Positions 46,920 to 57,542 of a stretch of 64,000 nt of DNA are shown here, piece after piece. The DNA lies in contig CP136891.1 of NCBI GenBank assembly GCA_034359265.1, positions 11,980,501 to 12,044,500 on the forward strand, in the 5' to 3' direction. Both the position numbers and the translations under genes were made by a program. Every line of letters begins with the position of its first letter. The first letter of the stretch is position 1. The notes beneath the pieces were generated by a model. It did not search any database and was not told where the DNA came from. It saw nothing but the letters and a program-made list of their open reading frames with translations. This DNA comes from Canna indica (Eukaryota; Streptophyta; Magnoliopsida; Zingiberales; Cannaceae).

Positions 46920-48660
46920 CGCCAGATAAACCTCCTGATGAACGTAATGGAATAGGCCTGAGGTGCCACAAGAGAAGGAGACTGGACCATCCCTCCGAAG
47001 TATATGGGCAGGAAACAAAAAGGTGATGGTGAGATTCCAAACCAGAAGAGCAGAGAACACATGATGGGTCAGAGGAGATACCCCATCGGACCAAGCGATC
47101 GCGCGTAAGGAGCTTACGTTTAATCCAAATCCAGCCAAATAGAGCAATCTTAGGAGGAAGTTTGAGAGACCAAATACGACGAAGTTGATGATCAATAGTC
47201 CCGCGGAAGGAAAGGATCCTATAAAGACTATGAGTGGTGAAGCCTCCATGAGCCTCCCATTTCCAGGATACAGAATCTTCAAATGGGCAGTTTTTTATCA
47301 TCTCAAGGTCCAGAAGTAAGGAGGCTAATGAAGTCGCATCAACAAACGAGGAAAAGGTGAGATTCCATCCAATACATGATCCGAAAGGATCGAGAATTTT
47401 GACCTCTGAGATGGTGCAGTAGGTTTGAGTGGAGAGCCGGTAGAGGTCTGGATACTTCATAGCCATGCTCTGACCAGAGCAACACCATTTATCAGACCAT
47501 AATCGAGTGTGAGCACCATTGCCGACCATATAGTTGGCCCCGGCGGAAAGAATGTCTAGGTGGCATGAGATATCTTTCCATATCGGGGAAGCTCGACGGA
47601 GGGACGACGGAAGATTCCATGACCGATAATCCCCATAGAGTTGAAATAACAATCTGACCCAGAAGATGTCGAGACGTTGCATCACTTTCCATAACCATGA
47701 ACAGATACGAGCCAAGTTGTGATCACGGATATTCAATATGCCCAGACCACCTTCCGATTTTGGGGATGTAATGAAATCCCATGCAACCAAGCATCTGCCC
47801 TTAGTAGATACATCGTCAGCCCCGACCCATAAGAAGCGTCTCCTTCTCATATCAATTGCTTTAGCCACCCATACGGGAACCTTGAAGATAGAGAGAGGAT
47901 AAGCAGAAGAACTCGATAATGTACTGTTAATTAGACATAGGCGTCCAGCGCGAGAAAGGAGTCGGCCTTGCCAACAATTGAGACGAGTGTCCATACGGGC
48001 AATAAAATGCAACCAGTCGGCCCTTCGCAATCGACCAATACGTAATGGCAGTCCAAGATATTTCAGGGGGAAGGCTGCCGGAATATAGCCGAGGAAGGCA
48101 GCCACTCGAGAAGCCACACTAGGATCACCGGTAATGCTTGAGATCGAAGATTTTTGCATATTGACCTTCAGGCCCGTAGTAAGCTCAAAGCATTTGAGAA
48201 GAAGAGAAATATTACGCGGGCTAATGTCATCATTCAGGCATAAGAGCACCAAATCGTCGGCAAATAAAAAATGAGTGATCGGGTTGCTCAAACGATCCCC
48301 CAGTAATCCATGAATAAGGCCAAGGTTTGTCGCATGGTCAATCAACCGAGAAAGGCAGTCAGTAATAATATTGAATAAAAAGGGAGATAAGGGATTGCCT
48401 TGACGGATGCCTCGCCGGTGGTGAAATGGGGCGCCCACGATACCATTTATAAGGATGGCAGAGTCTGAATGAAGTAGGTTGGCGATCCATCCGCGCCATT
48501 TCACTGAAAAGCCGCGGGACTCAAGCAACTCAAGGAGGAAGCGCCAATCGACCGAGTCAAATGCTTTTTCGAAGTCTATCATGAGAAGGAGACCATCTTC
48601 TTTAATCTTGTGAGAAGCCCAGATCGTTTCATGAAGACCCATGAAACAGTCCAGATCGTT
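46920..48660 (-). pseudogene. LINE reverse transcriptase segment inside the Copia element
   Basis: A 590-codon open stretch encodes the LINE RT-to-zf-RVT region: LDCFMGLHETIW, MIDFEKAFDSVDWRF, RGIRQGNPLSPFLFNI, THFLFADDLVLLC, LKYLGLPLRIG and CVLCSSGLESHHHLFVSC. It lacks the LINE endonuclease, 3' end and A tail, and no target duplication surrounds it. Copia sequence breaks off on both sides (integrase ends HHAD, RT resumes SNRFSLKDM), so the LINE piece stands in place of most of the Copia reverse transcriptase. It differs clearly from the full LINE at 20-26 kb. Confidence 0.88.
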
Positions 48661-49100
48661 TCGAAGTCTGCATGGTGCAACAATGATGTAGCTGTTTCAA
48701 GTATATGTTTATGGTGCCGTTCAGATGTGCTGATTCTTTGTGGAGTGTAGGGAGGGGAAATATAATGTTGTATGCCAAAGTTTGTCAAACAATCAGTTAA
48801 GACAATAAATTCTCCACCCCCATTTGAGTAAAAATTGAGAATGGTAGTATTGAAGTGCTTCTCTACAAGTGTTTTGAAGTTAACAAATACACTAGCAACT
48901 TCATATTTTGCTTTTAGAGGAAATATCCACATGTATTTGGTGAAATGATCTACTATCAATAGGTAAAATTTAAAGCCATCATCAGAGGTAATGGGAGAAG
49001 GACCCCATACATTCGAGTATAATAATTCTAAAGGCCTACTGCTGCACAAAGTAGATTCAAAGAAAAAGAGTCCGACTCTTATTACATGAACATGCATCAC
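48660..49100 (-). pseudogene. Copia integrase fragment
   Basis: The integrase core is visible: LLYSNVWGPSPITSDDGFKF, VDHFTKYMWIFPLK and HYISPPYTPQ. The usual DNGGEF box reads SNGGGEF and PQQNG reads PQRIS, so catalytic residues are damaged. Confidence 0.85.
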
Positions 49101-49429
49101 ATTGCTGCTGCTTGGAATTAGAAGGGTATATCAAATGTAAAGATTAGATACTTGAGTATTCTAGGATTAGGATGGCCAAGTCTATGATGCCAAACGTTGA
49201 GGAAAACTTTGTTTGGTGTGGAAGCAAAATTGGTTGAAGGTAAGGCTCCACCGGTCCATTCATAGATATTTGACTCATTTCGGCCTCAAGCAAGGATCAA
49301 ACCTATCTGAAAATCCTTCACAAGAAAATGTGTTGGAAAGAATTCACTAGACACATTATTATCAGTGCAAAACCGAGCCACAAAAATTAAGTTTATGTGT
49401 ATATGAGGAGCACAGAAAACTTTTTTCAG

Positions 49430-50349
49430 AATGAAACTATTTCAAGAATTCTGATAGTCTTACCATCTGCTATTGTCACACCTTCACACCTGAGTACTCT
49501 GAAGAAAACCGAAGTGTCTGGTTATCACTCGTAATGTTGTGTGATGCTCCTGTGTCCATTACCCAGTTCCCTTGATTGGTTTGTCGATTGATGTAATAAG
49601 CATGCACATCTTCATGGTTATGCGACTTGGTTCTGTAAGTTCGCGCAGAATGACCAACCTTGTCACATAGCTGACATTGCAGTCCGACTCTGTTGTTCTG
49701 TGGAGGAGCAGGTGGTCTCCAATTGTTCGGTCGAGAATTATTTTATTGATTTGAGCGTTGCCAGTTTGGCGATTGGTTCCACTACTGTTTCTGAGGAAAG
49801 GTTCTTCGATTCTAAAATGTATTGTGTTCTTGTTTTTGAGACAATTGAGCAGTTACTGTTGTTTTATTAGATTTGTGAATTAAGAATGCTTCATGGTAGG
49901 GTCCAGTTTCAAAATCTAGGAACCGATCCTATACAGGATAGGGTCCGGGTATCATGAAAAATACAGGGTACCCGGACCCGCTCACCCCTAGGTTCAATAG
50001 AGGCCATGATCGCGTGACGGATCAGGCCATCTTACCTAATCCAGTTTTGATGATCTGGATTGTCGATCGGAGAACAAGGAAGAGAACCATCTATATAACA
50101 TGTTAGATCATACCCAAGAAGAAGTAATTCCTGTTGAGTCCTCCTGTTGAGATATATAGTTCTTGGCTTCGGTAAGTTTGATCGGCAATTGCACAACTGG
50201 GTTTATTGTGATGATCTGGGTGTTTTGAGTGATCGGGTTGATCACTCCCTGGCTTGACACCCTTTCATTGGTCTTCATGTTGATAGTGAAGAAGAAGAAG
50301 AAGAAGAAGAAGAAGAAGAGATTAGGGCTCAATGCATGGAGCAACTTAT
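49430..50349 (-). pseudogene. Copia gag and protease remnants
   Basis: Gag N-terminus QLPIKLTEAKNY is near 50170, a CCHC knuckle CQLCDKVGHSARTYR is at about 49630-49680, and a protease motif WVMDTGASHNITS is near 49540. A (GAA)n run at 50288-50320 interrupts the start of gag. Stops are present between the pieces. Confidence 0.8.
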
Positions 50350-50362
50350 GGCTCTGATACCA

Positions 50363-50633
50363 TAATAAGGTTAACAGAAGTAAGAAGAGAAGAGTGGCGA
50401 GAGGAAGACGAAGATGATTTTATTCACAGTAGCTATAACTATTTATACATATACATGGATGATCGCAGTTGATCTAAATACAAATGAAATGACACGTGGC
50501 AGGAGACGTGAAATTAGTTAAAGGAACGTCGTGATGTGTACGAGTTGGTAAGCTGAAATAATAAGTTTTATAATATCCACTGTTATGATTAATGCTCGAT
50601 TAATATCAGTTGCTTAGGATTTAATCCTTTATA
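50363..50633 (-). repeat. Copia 5' LTR with adjoining primer site
   Basis: This is the partner of 45814-46089. The primer binding site complementary to initiator tRNA-Met lies at 50350-50362. Confidence 0.9.
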
Positions 50634-50969
50634 ATTGGGTGTGGTGGGGACGACATGGTATACAAGGGAATCTTGGATGATGGTCGAATAGTTGCAATAA
50701 AAAAGAGTAAGATAATTGATGTGGACCAGAAAGATGAATTCATCCATGAGATCATTGTTCTCTCTCAAATCAACCATAGGAATGTAGTTAGGTTATTGGG
50801 TAGACCTCAACACAAGATTTTTTCACCATGGCCTCCATCTGAAAGAAACGGAACTGGATACACTATATAAGTACCGAACTTGGGGAGATCTCGAACCCCG
50901 ACATAGTAGCTTCTCACTTATGAGAGTACTACCATAAGCTACTTGGTCGGACAAAGGAGCCACTGCTGA

Positions 50970-51499
50970 TGTAATATCCTGGTTTAGTCCCACATCGGGC
51001 GTATGTTGGATGTGGTGTTGGCTTATAAGGCTTGATGAGTGTGCTACCATCAACTTCTTCAGCTTAAGCATTTTAATTAGGCCAATAAGTTGGCCTATGA
51101 AGTTGGTGGATCAGTTATCCCATCAAGCGGGTTGTAACAAATGGTATCAGAGCAAGACCTAGTTCTAGGCATGGTGAGGGAGCCTATGTGAGAAAGGGCT
51201 GCCCAGGTGAAGGGGTGGAGCCGCTACTAGGCTAGGCCTCATATGCCGACGACTTGGGTGTGATTCTGGGCTATGTGTTAGACTCGAGTTGGGTCTTGAC
51301 GAGGACGTCAAGACATAAGTGGGGGAGATTGTAATACCCTGGTTTAGTCCCACATCGGGCGTATGTTGGATGTGGTGTTGGCTTATAAGGCTTGATGGGT
51401 GTGCTACCATCAACTTCTTCAGCTTAAGCATTTTAATTAGGCCAATAAGTTGGCCTATGAAGTTGGTGGATCAGTTATCCCATCAAGCGGATTGTAACA
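50970..51499 (+). mobile_element. TRIM retrotransposon
   Basis: Two 170-bp LTRs (50970-51139 and 51330-51499) start tgtaata and end ttgtaaca and differ at three positions. The primer site tggtatcagagc (51142-51153) follows the first LTR and the purine tract aagtgggggaga precedes the second. The 5-bp duplication gctga flanks the element (50965-50969 and 51500-51504). The internal domain of 190 bp is non-coding, so the element depends on other retroelements. Confidence 0.95.
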
Positions 51500-51910
51500 G
51501 CTGAACATCAATTGGAACACTCTCAACCTCCCTTCAATTCGTTCCCTGCAATGAATCGTTCACCATGGAGGAGATCAAAGCTGCCATTTTTGAAATGGGA
51601 TCCTACAAAGCCCCGAGATCAGATGGCTTAACCCCAGACTTCTTCCGCAAGTACTAGGACGTCATACAATGGACATTTTTGATATCATGAATGAGCTATA
51701 CTACCAACAACTGGACACGCTACTAAAAGTAAATTTTGGTCACATTTTGATGATCCTCAAGACAGAAGGTGCGACTGGAGTTCGAGACTTTTGACCGATC
51801 AGCCTAAAGAACAACCTTTAATAGAATATTCTCAAAAGTATTAGCCACGAGATTGAAGCCCTTTTTGATGAAGTTGATAACCAACAAACAAAACACCTAT
51901 GTGGCCGAAT

Positions 51911-52461
51911 TAGGGATGACAATATTACCCATTTAGGCGGGTACCCGTGAGTATTTACTCGTTTATGATGAGTATGAGAGGTAGTTTTCTACCCGCGGAG
52001 ATTTTGCGGATAATTTTTTTACCCGTTTATTATATGAGACGGGTATGAGTATTATAGTACTCGTACCTATGATACTCATTATCTGCGAGAATTAATAAAT
52101 TACAATATTACCCTCGGTACATATACTTAAAAAAATCCTAACTCAATTCAATACTATATACTTTATATTTTGAAACCTTATGATGACGTTGTTATCAAAA
52201 TATTACGTGTTTATCAAAATAAAGTTGTTATCAAAATACTTGAAGAGTTGAAGTGTTATTAAAATATTATAACTTATATATCTTTAAAAGTGTCATGGGT
52301 ACCCGTCAATACCCGTGGGTATCCGTGCCCCCGCGTGTAATTAAATGAGTACCTATTTTTGATACTCACGGGGAATAAATGGGTCGCGAGTACTCGTTTA
52401 TTTCGCGGGATAGATAGCGGATCAGCACCCCTATACCTGCCCCGCCCCGTTAACATCCCTA
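51911..52461. mobile_element. hAT-like MITE inside the LINE
   Basis: The 551-bp element starts tagggatgacaa and ends ttaacatcccta. The flanks ggccgaat and ggttgaaa could be a decayed 8-bp duplication. The interior repeats ccgtgggtatccgtg-like phrases. The terminal sequence resembles the element at 9284-9760. Confidence 0.7.
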
Positions 52462-53796
52462 GGTTGAAAGAAGCACCCTAAATTGTTTCACGGCAGTTCA
52501 CGAGACGACATGGGCAAGCTACCGTTCCGGAGAAGAGGGATTGATCTTGAAGATTGACTTTGAAAATGCTTTTGACTCGTGGGGTGGAAGTTCATAATCG
52601 ATATGTTTGCTGCCAGTGGCTTCTCGACTAAATGGAGAGCTTGGATTAATGGTCACTTATTATCCACCGAATCCGCCCTCAATATTAATGGTAGTATTGG
52701 CAAATTCTTTCGGCATAGGAGTGGAGTCCGACATGGTAACCCACAATCATTGTTCCTCTTCAATCTAGTCATAGACTGCCTCCGGACTCATTGACAAGAT
52801 TGTTGATGATGGATATGTTAAAGGGGTTCTCGGGCAACAATTTAGGAATGACATGACACACTTCTTTGTTCACCGATGATCTCATCTTTTTATGCAAGAA
52901 TGACTGTCAAAGTTTAAGAGATATCCTTCTAATACTCAAATGCTTCGAATTGATTGTTGGACTCAAAGTCAACCTCAACAAAACTAATGTCCTTAGTCTC
53001 AATGGTAACAGAGAGACAACTAGAAATCTTGCAAAGGAGCTAATTGTCGTGCGGCTGAACTTCTCTTGAGATATCTAGGACTACCTCTACTGTTGGGAAA
53101 TCTTGTCAAGGAAGACGGGTTTACACCTCATTGCAAAAATTGATGCACACCTCAGTAATTGGCAAGGACAACTGATATCTCGAATTGAGCGACTAACTTT
53201 GATTAACAGTACCATCACCAGCTCTATGGTTTATCTACTTTCCATCTACAAGGCGTTGGACTGGGTCATCAAAGCAATAGATAAAAGACGGAAAACATTC
53301 TTTTGAATTGACACGGAAGACAAGTCATTGAAAGGGAAGTGCTTGGTGAACTAGACCTCTATCCACTTCCCAATCAGGGAAGGTGGATTGGGTGTCCTAG
53401 ACTTGCGAGGGCACAATATGGTTAGACTTGGTAGTTGGTATTGGAAGTTTCTGCAAAATCATAACCTAGCATGACGAGACATTATCATACAACTATATGG
53501 AGACTTCTTTTGCTAGCATGATAATGGTTTTTTAGAGAAAGGCTTTACCAGTTTGGAAATGCATGAAATTTTTTGCTGGATATACTACCACAAAGTACCA
53601 CGTTCTGCATTGGTTGAGGGGAGGCTTTGGCTCTACCTGTGGCTAAATGGATGCTCGCTGGGTGAGGAATATCGACTACTGCATGCTGAACAGCCGAACA
53701 TCAACATTCACGAGGCTTGCAAAGTTAATACCGACAAACTTTTTCTTGGTTGGGAGGTTACCTTTGGCAATTTGGTGGACGAGAGAAGACTATACG

Positions 53797-55953
53797 TGTT
53801 ACGCCCCGCCCAGGGTTATCCCTAAAACAGGGACCTCACCTAGGAGGAGCGCAACCTAAAACCAAACCACAAAAATACACCAGAGTATCTCAACATAAAC
53901 AACTGAATTCATCATTTCAACTAAGAGTTTTCTACATAATGCTCCACAACAATATAAAAACAACTAAGAAAACATCTAAGTAGCGGATGATGCCTCCTCC
54001 TCCAGGACTCTAGCTACTTAACTTCAACTACCGACATACCTGCAAAACTGAGGCAATAACAAACAACATCAGCGGAAAGCTGAGTAGGAGAATCGATATG
54101 TCAACAATAAGGACATCAATCATGATGCAATGATACTACCAACACAACAACAACATATGACTCTACAATACAGTGCAACATGACAACAACCAGTCACCTT
54201 TTCATCTATCAACTAATGCAACTCATACCAATCAAGAGCGTAGTGGACAATTGGGTTTCCCCCGCACTCTCGCATCTCGAGAGTGGCACCTCAAGTCCGC
54301 TCCAACTAGAGATGCGACTATCTAAAAGATAGCCCGCCGACGTCTAACACCTCGACGCCGCACACGAGCCCGCCAACGTCTAACAGCGCGACGCCGCACC
54401 TCATGTGAAGATTTCGTGATCACCGGTGTCACCGCCCATACACCTCGGGCAATAAATCAACTGTGTCCAGGCTTGCGCCCACAATGATTATAATGCAGTA
54501 TGCCATCAACAACTGACCTACGATACTGACCACAATAACTGATATTCAATGCTAACAACAATAAATGCCACAACTATCAACTGAAGATGCAACCAGAGTA
54601 ATTCATGTTAGCAAGTACCACTTATGACAACACTAACAGTGTGCACAATGCCTAGCATAATATCATGCTCAATAATCATTAATGAACAACAGCTAATCAG
54701 ACTCATGCAATTATCAACATGGCATGTTCAACAACATAATGCAACAGGAGATCAACGGATTTCAGAAGCAAATCAATCAAATAGAAGCAAGGGGTAAAAT
54801 CGTCAATTTACCAATTCAACATTCATCGGCTACAGCAGGAGTCAACTCGCACCCAATATAACTATCCACCATCTAACATGGAATACCACTATTCTATATT
54901 ATTTAATTATTTATCAACTGAATTACTAACTCGCATCTACTAGATAACACCAAAACATAGAAAAGACCTACCAGACGACCTCTGATCAGAAATCCGACAC
55001 CACCACCACGTTCAGAACGCAAAAACCTACAACTTTGGTATTCACCTCGACTCGATCCGACAATCCTACGATCAACTACACAAATACCCTAATATTCTAT
55101 AATTTAACCCTATTTCATGCCATACAGCTCTCTTCATAAATAACCTATTTAATAAATTCATCTCCCACTCGTCTCAGCCCCCGACCTCCGCCTCCTCTGC
55201 TCGGCTCGAACCCCTGACGGCCGGCTCTTCCATTCGCCAGCGATCACCTCGGTCGGCCCTCCCGGCCTCTCCCGCGGCTCCCGGCGCCGGCGGGACAACA
55301 AAACACACCCACACTCTCTCTCTCTCACTCGATCTCCCTCTCTCGTCACCCGACACCCATCCCGACGCCCCGCCCCCGACGCCGCCTCTACTAGCCTCCG
55401 ATCCACGTCGGCCGGCCCTCTTGGCCGCTGGCGACCACTCGCCGACCCTCCTCCGGCCTCCTCCGTGACCTCCGGCGCTGGTAGGACGCCGATCCGAGGC
55501 TAGGAAGTCACTTCGGCCTCCTACAACATCATCGGCTGCTGCCCCACCGCACGGGCAGCAGTCGCCCACAGGGTGGCAGCCCGCGGACTGCCCGCGGCTA
55601 CCGCTGCCCCTCCCTCCATCCGACAAAGCCGGACCTTCCTCATCCCGTCACCACTCCGATTGCCGCCGATGAACGAAGAAATAGGAACGACAGAAAACAG
55701 CGGACGGAAAACAGGGAAGAGAAGATAAGACTCCTACCTCAAAGCTCCTCCAAACTCCGGTCTTCACCGGAGTCTTCAACTGCCGACGCCTCACGCTCCT
55801 CCGTCGGCCGCCGCTGCTACAGGAATCGCGAGAGGGAGAGAAAAAGATTAGAGAGAGGATTAGGGTTAATTAAATAGGATTTAGGCACTTTTGCAATAAG
55901 GCCCCTCTAATAAAAATATTTACAACTAGGTCCTTTTATTACAGGGTATAACA
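53797..55953 (-). repeat. 3' LTR of the GAG-only element
   Basis: 2157 bp. A GC-rich part (about 55170-55680) contains frames of 82 and 150 codons that recur identically in the other LTR and show no domain, so I do not call them genes. Confidence 0.95.
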
Positions 55954-55963
55954 TCTTCCCCAC

Positions 55964-57385
55964 CTAAAAAAAAAATTTGGTCCTCCAAATTTGAATACCT
56001 GTCTCCTGAAGATCATGCTGGTCAACACGAACATTTCCCTGAGTCTGCTCCTGGGATAAAGCGAAGACTCTGGCAGACTGCTGGGTGCTCTGCTGCGGGC
56101 CTCTCTGCCGCTGCTGCTGAGAGCTCTGGCCCCCTGCCCGCTGCCTAGACGGACAATCTCTACTGATGTGACCGGGCTGCCTGCATTTAAAGCAGATACG
56201 CTGAGGCAGTGGGCAATCTCTAGCTCCATGGGAAGCATCTCCACACTTGAAACAACGAAACTGATATCTACTCGACTGGTCCCCCTGCATAGAAGATCCC
56301 TGCGGCTGAGTCGACATCATCCTCGCTCTCTTCTGCTGAGGCTGAGAAAGCTGGATATCATCCCTGCTGCCACCCTCGTCATAGCCTCCACTCATCTGCT
56401 CCTGAGTCTGACCTGGTCGGATGGCCTCTACCTGCTGACGATCCGGGAACATCTCAACATGAGTCGCCTCCGCCCGCAGCGCCCGCCTCAGAACTCTATC
56501 ATAGCTATCCAACTCCTCACTAGCCATCAACCCCTTAATGGAGTTGTTCAGTCCGTTGAAAAAGAACTCTGCCCGCCTGCTACTGGAGGTAACCAAATCT
56601 GGGACGAACATAGCAAGTGCATCAAACTGGTTGGCATACTCTACCACTCGCCTCGTCCCCTGACGTAACTGAACGAACTCCTGCAACTTCTGCCTCGCAT
56701 AGGTAGCCGGATAATATTTCTTGAAGAATATCTTCAAGAATTTCTTCCAAGAGATCGCCTTCCCTCTCAGTAGCCTCTGTTGCATCTCCCACCAGATCAA
56801 AGCCTCCCCAGTAAAGCAATAGGTCGCCAAACCGACCTGATCCTCCTCTGGACAGCCCAATACACCAAAGGCCCGCTCTACCTCGCGGACCCACGACTGA
56901 GCCACTGCAGGATCGGTGGTCCCCGCAAAGCTGTCGAATTTACCTCTCCCTAGGAGTAGAAATTGATTCAGACGGTCCATCTTCCGTCTCTCGAGAGACT
57001 CAGGCTGTACTGGGTCATACCGAGCTACTGGCTGTGGCTGCACCGGTGAATCCTCTGAAGACTCTCCAGCAGATATCTCAGAAGGTGAATCCTCACTATA
57101 AGCTGAGTCAGAATCGAACTCAACATCGGCCTCAGGCTGCGGCTCCATCTGTTCGGTCTGCCCTCTCGCTCGGCCACCCCGAGCGCTACCCTGGTTGGGC
57201 CTACGACTCGAGCGTGCCCGACGCTGAAACTGAGCCAGGGGGACATCGTCCGCTAAATCTGGCTCGACTCTGGCTGGAACCGGGCTAACCCTCTGAGTCT
57301 GAGCAGCCTGCCTACCGCCTCGACCTCGACCTCGACGACCACCTCTGAAGGCCGTCCTGACACCCGCGCTACCTCTAGATTCCAT
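55964..57385 (-). CDS. Gypsy-type GAG polyprotein of the non-autonomous element
   Basis: The frame is 473 codons from ATG 57383-57385 (MESRGSAGVRTAFRGGRRGR) to a stop 11 bp from the LTR. Residues about 1-140 are Arg/Gly-rich then acidic. The retrotransposon gag core follows (QFLLLGRGKFDSFAGTTDPA, then WVREVERAFGVLGCPEEDQV, then FFKKYYPATYARQKLQEF). Two CCHC knuckles (CFKCGDASHGARDC and CFKCRQPGHISRDC) lie near the C-terminus, before a Gln-rich tail. No stop or shift was seen, so it can probably still make particles. The last residues (IQIWRTKFFF) are read from the sequence next to the purine tract, consistent with pol having been deleted just after the knuckles. Confidence 0.93.
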   Translation of the reverse strand: MESRGSAGVRTAFRGGRRGRGRGGRQAAQTQRVSPVPARVEPDLADDVPLAQFQRRARSSRRPNQGSARGGRARGQTEQMEPQPEADVEFDSDSAYSEDSPSEISAGESSEDSPVQPQPVARYDPVQPESLERRKMDRLNQFLLLGRGKFDSFAGTTDPAVAQSWVREVERAFGVLGCPEEDQVGLATYCFTGEALIWWEMQQRLLRGKAISWKKFLKIFFKKYYPATYARQKLQEFVQLRQGTRRVVEYANQFDALAMFVPDLVTSSSRRAEFFFNGLNNSIKGLMASEELDSYDRVLRRALRAEATHVEMFPDRQQVEAIRPGQTQEQMSGGYDEGGSRDDIQLSQPQQKRARMMSTQPQGSSMQGDQSSRYQFRCFKCGDASHGARDCPLPQRICFKCRQPGHISRDCPSRQRAGGQSSQQQRQRGPQQSTQQSARVFALSQEQTQGNVRVDQHDLQETGIQIWRTKFFF

Positions 57386-57542
57386 ATTTCCTAAAAGGAA
57401 AGAACAACTCAGATTCACATTCAACCAACAACCAACAATTAAAAATCAACTTATTATCTTACAGCAAGGTGAAATCTCATCCTTAGACCTAAACACCCAA
57501 CAATCCTATGGAGGAGGACGATCCTAAGCTCTGATACCAAAT

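Larger units (their letters stand above)
45814..50633 (-). mobile_element. Copia LTR retrotransposon, defective and chimeric
   Basis: LTRs lie at 45814-46089 (276 bp) and 50363-50633 (271 bp), flanked by the 5-bp duplication attgg (45809-45813 and 50634-50638) that interrupts the WAK kinase. The termini read TATAAAGG and CCTCATTA or CTTATTA on the coding strand, not the usual TG...CA. A canonical initiator-Met primer site (TGGTATCAGAGCC) abuts the 5' LTR and a purine tract (GAGGAGGCA) abuts the 3' LTR. The order gag, protease, integrase, end of RT/RNase H fits Copia. The LTRs differ at many positions, so the insertion is not recent. About 1.7 kb of internal sequence is LINE, not Copia. Confidence 0.92.

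Noticed and set aside
46920..48660. Ordinary LINE insertion into the Copia element
   Set aside because: No A tail, no target duplication, and Copia sequence is missing instead of being split.
55174..55626. 150-codon minus-strand frame present in both long LTRs
   Set aside because: It lies wholly in the GC-rich part of the LTR, has biased composition and no domain; the two copies merely reflect identical LTRs.
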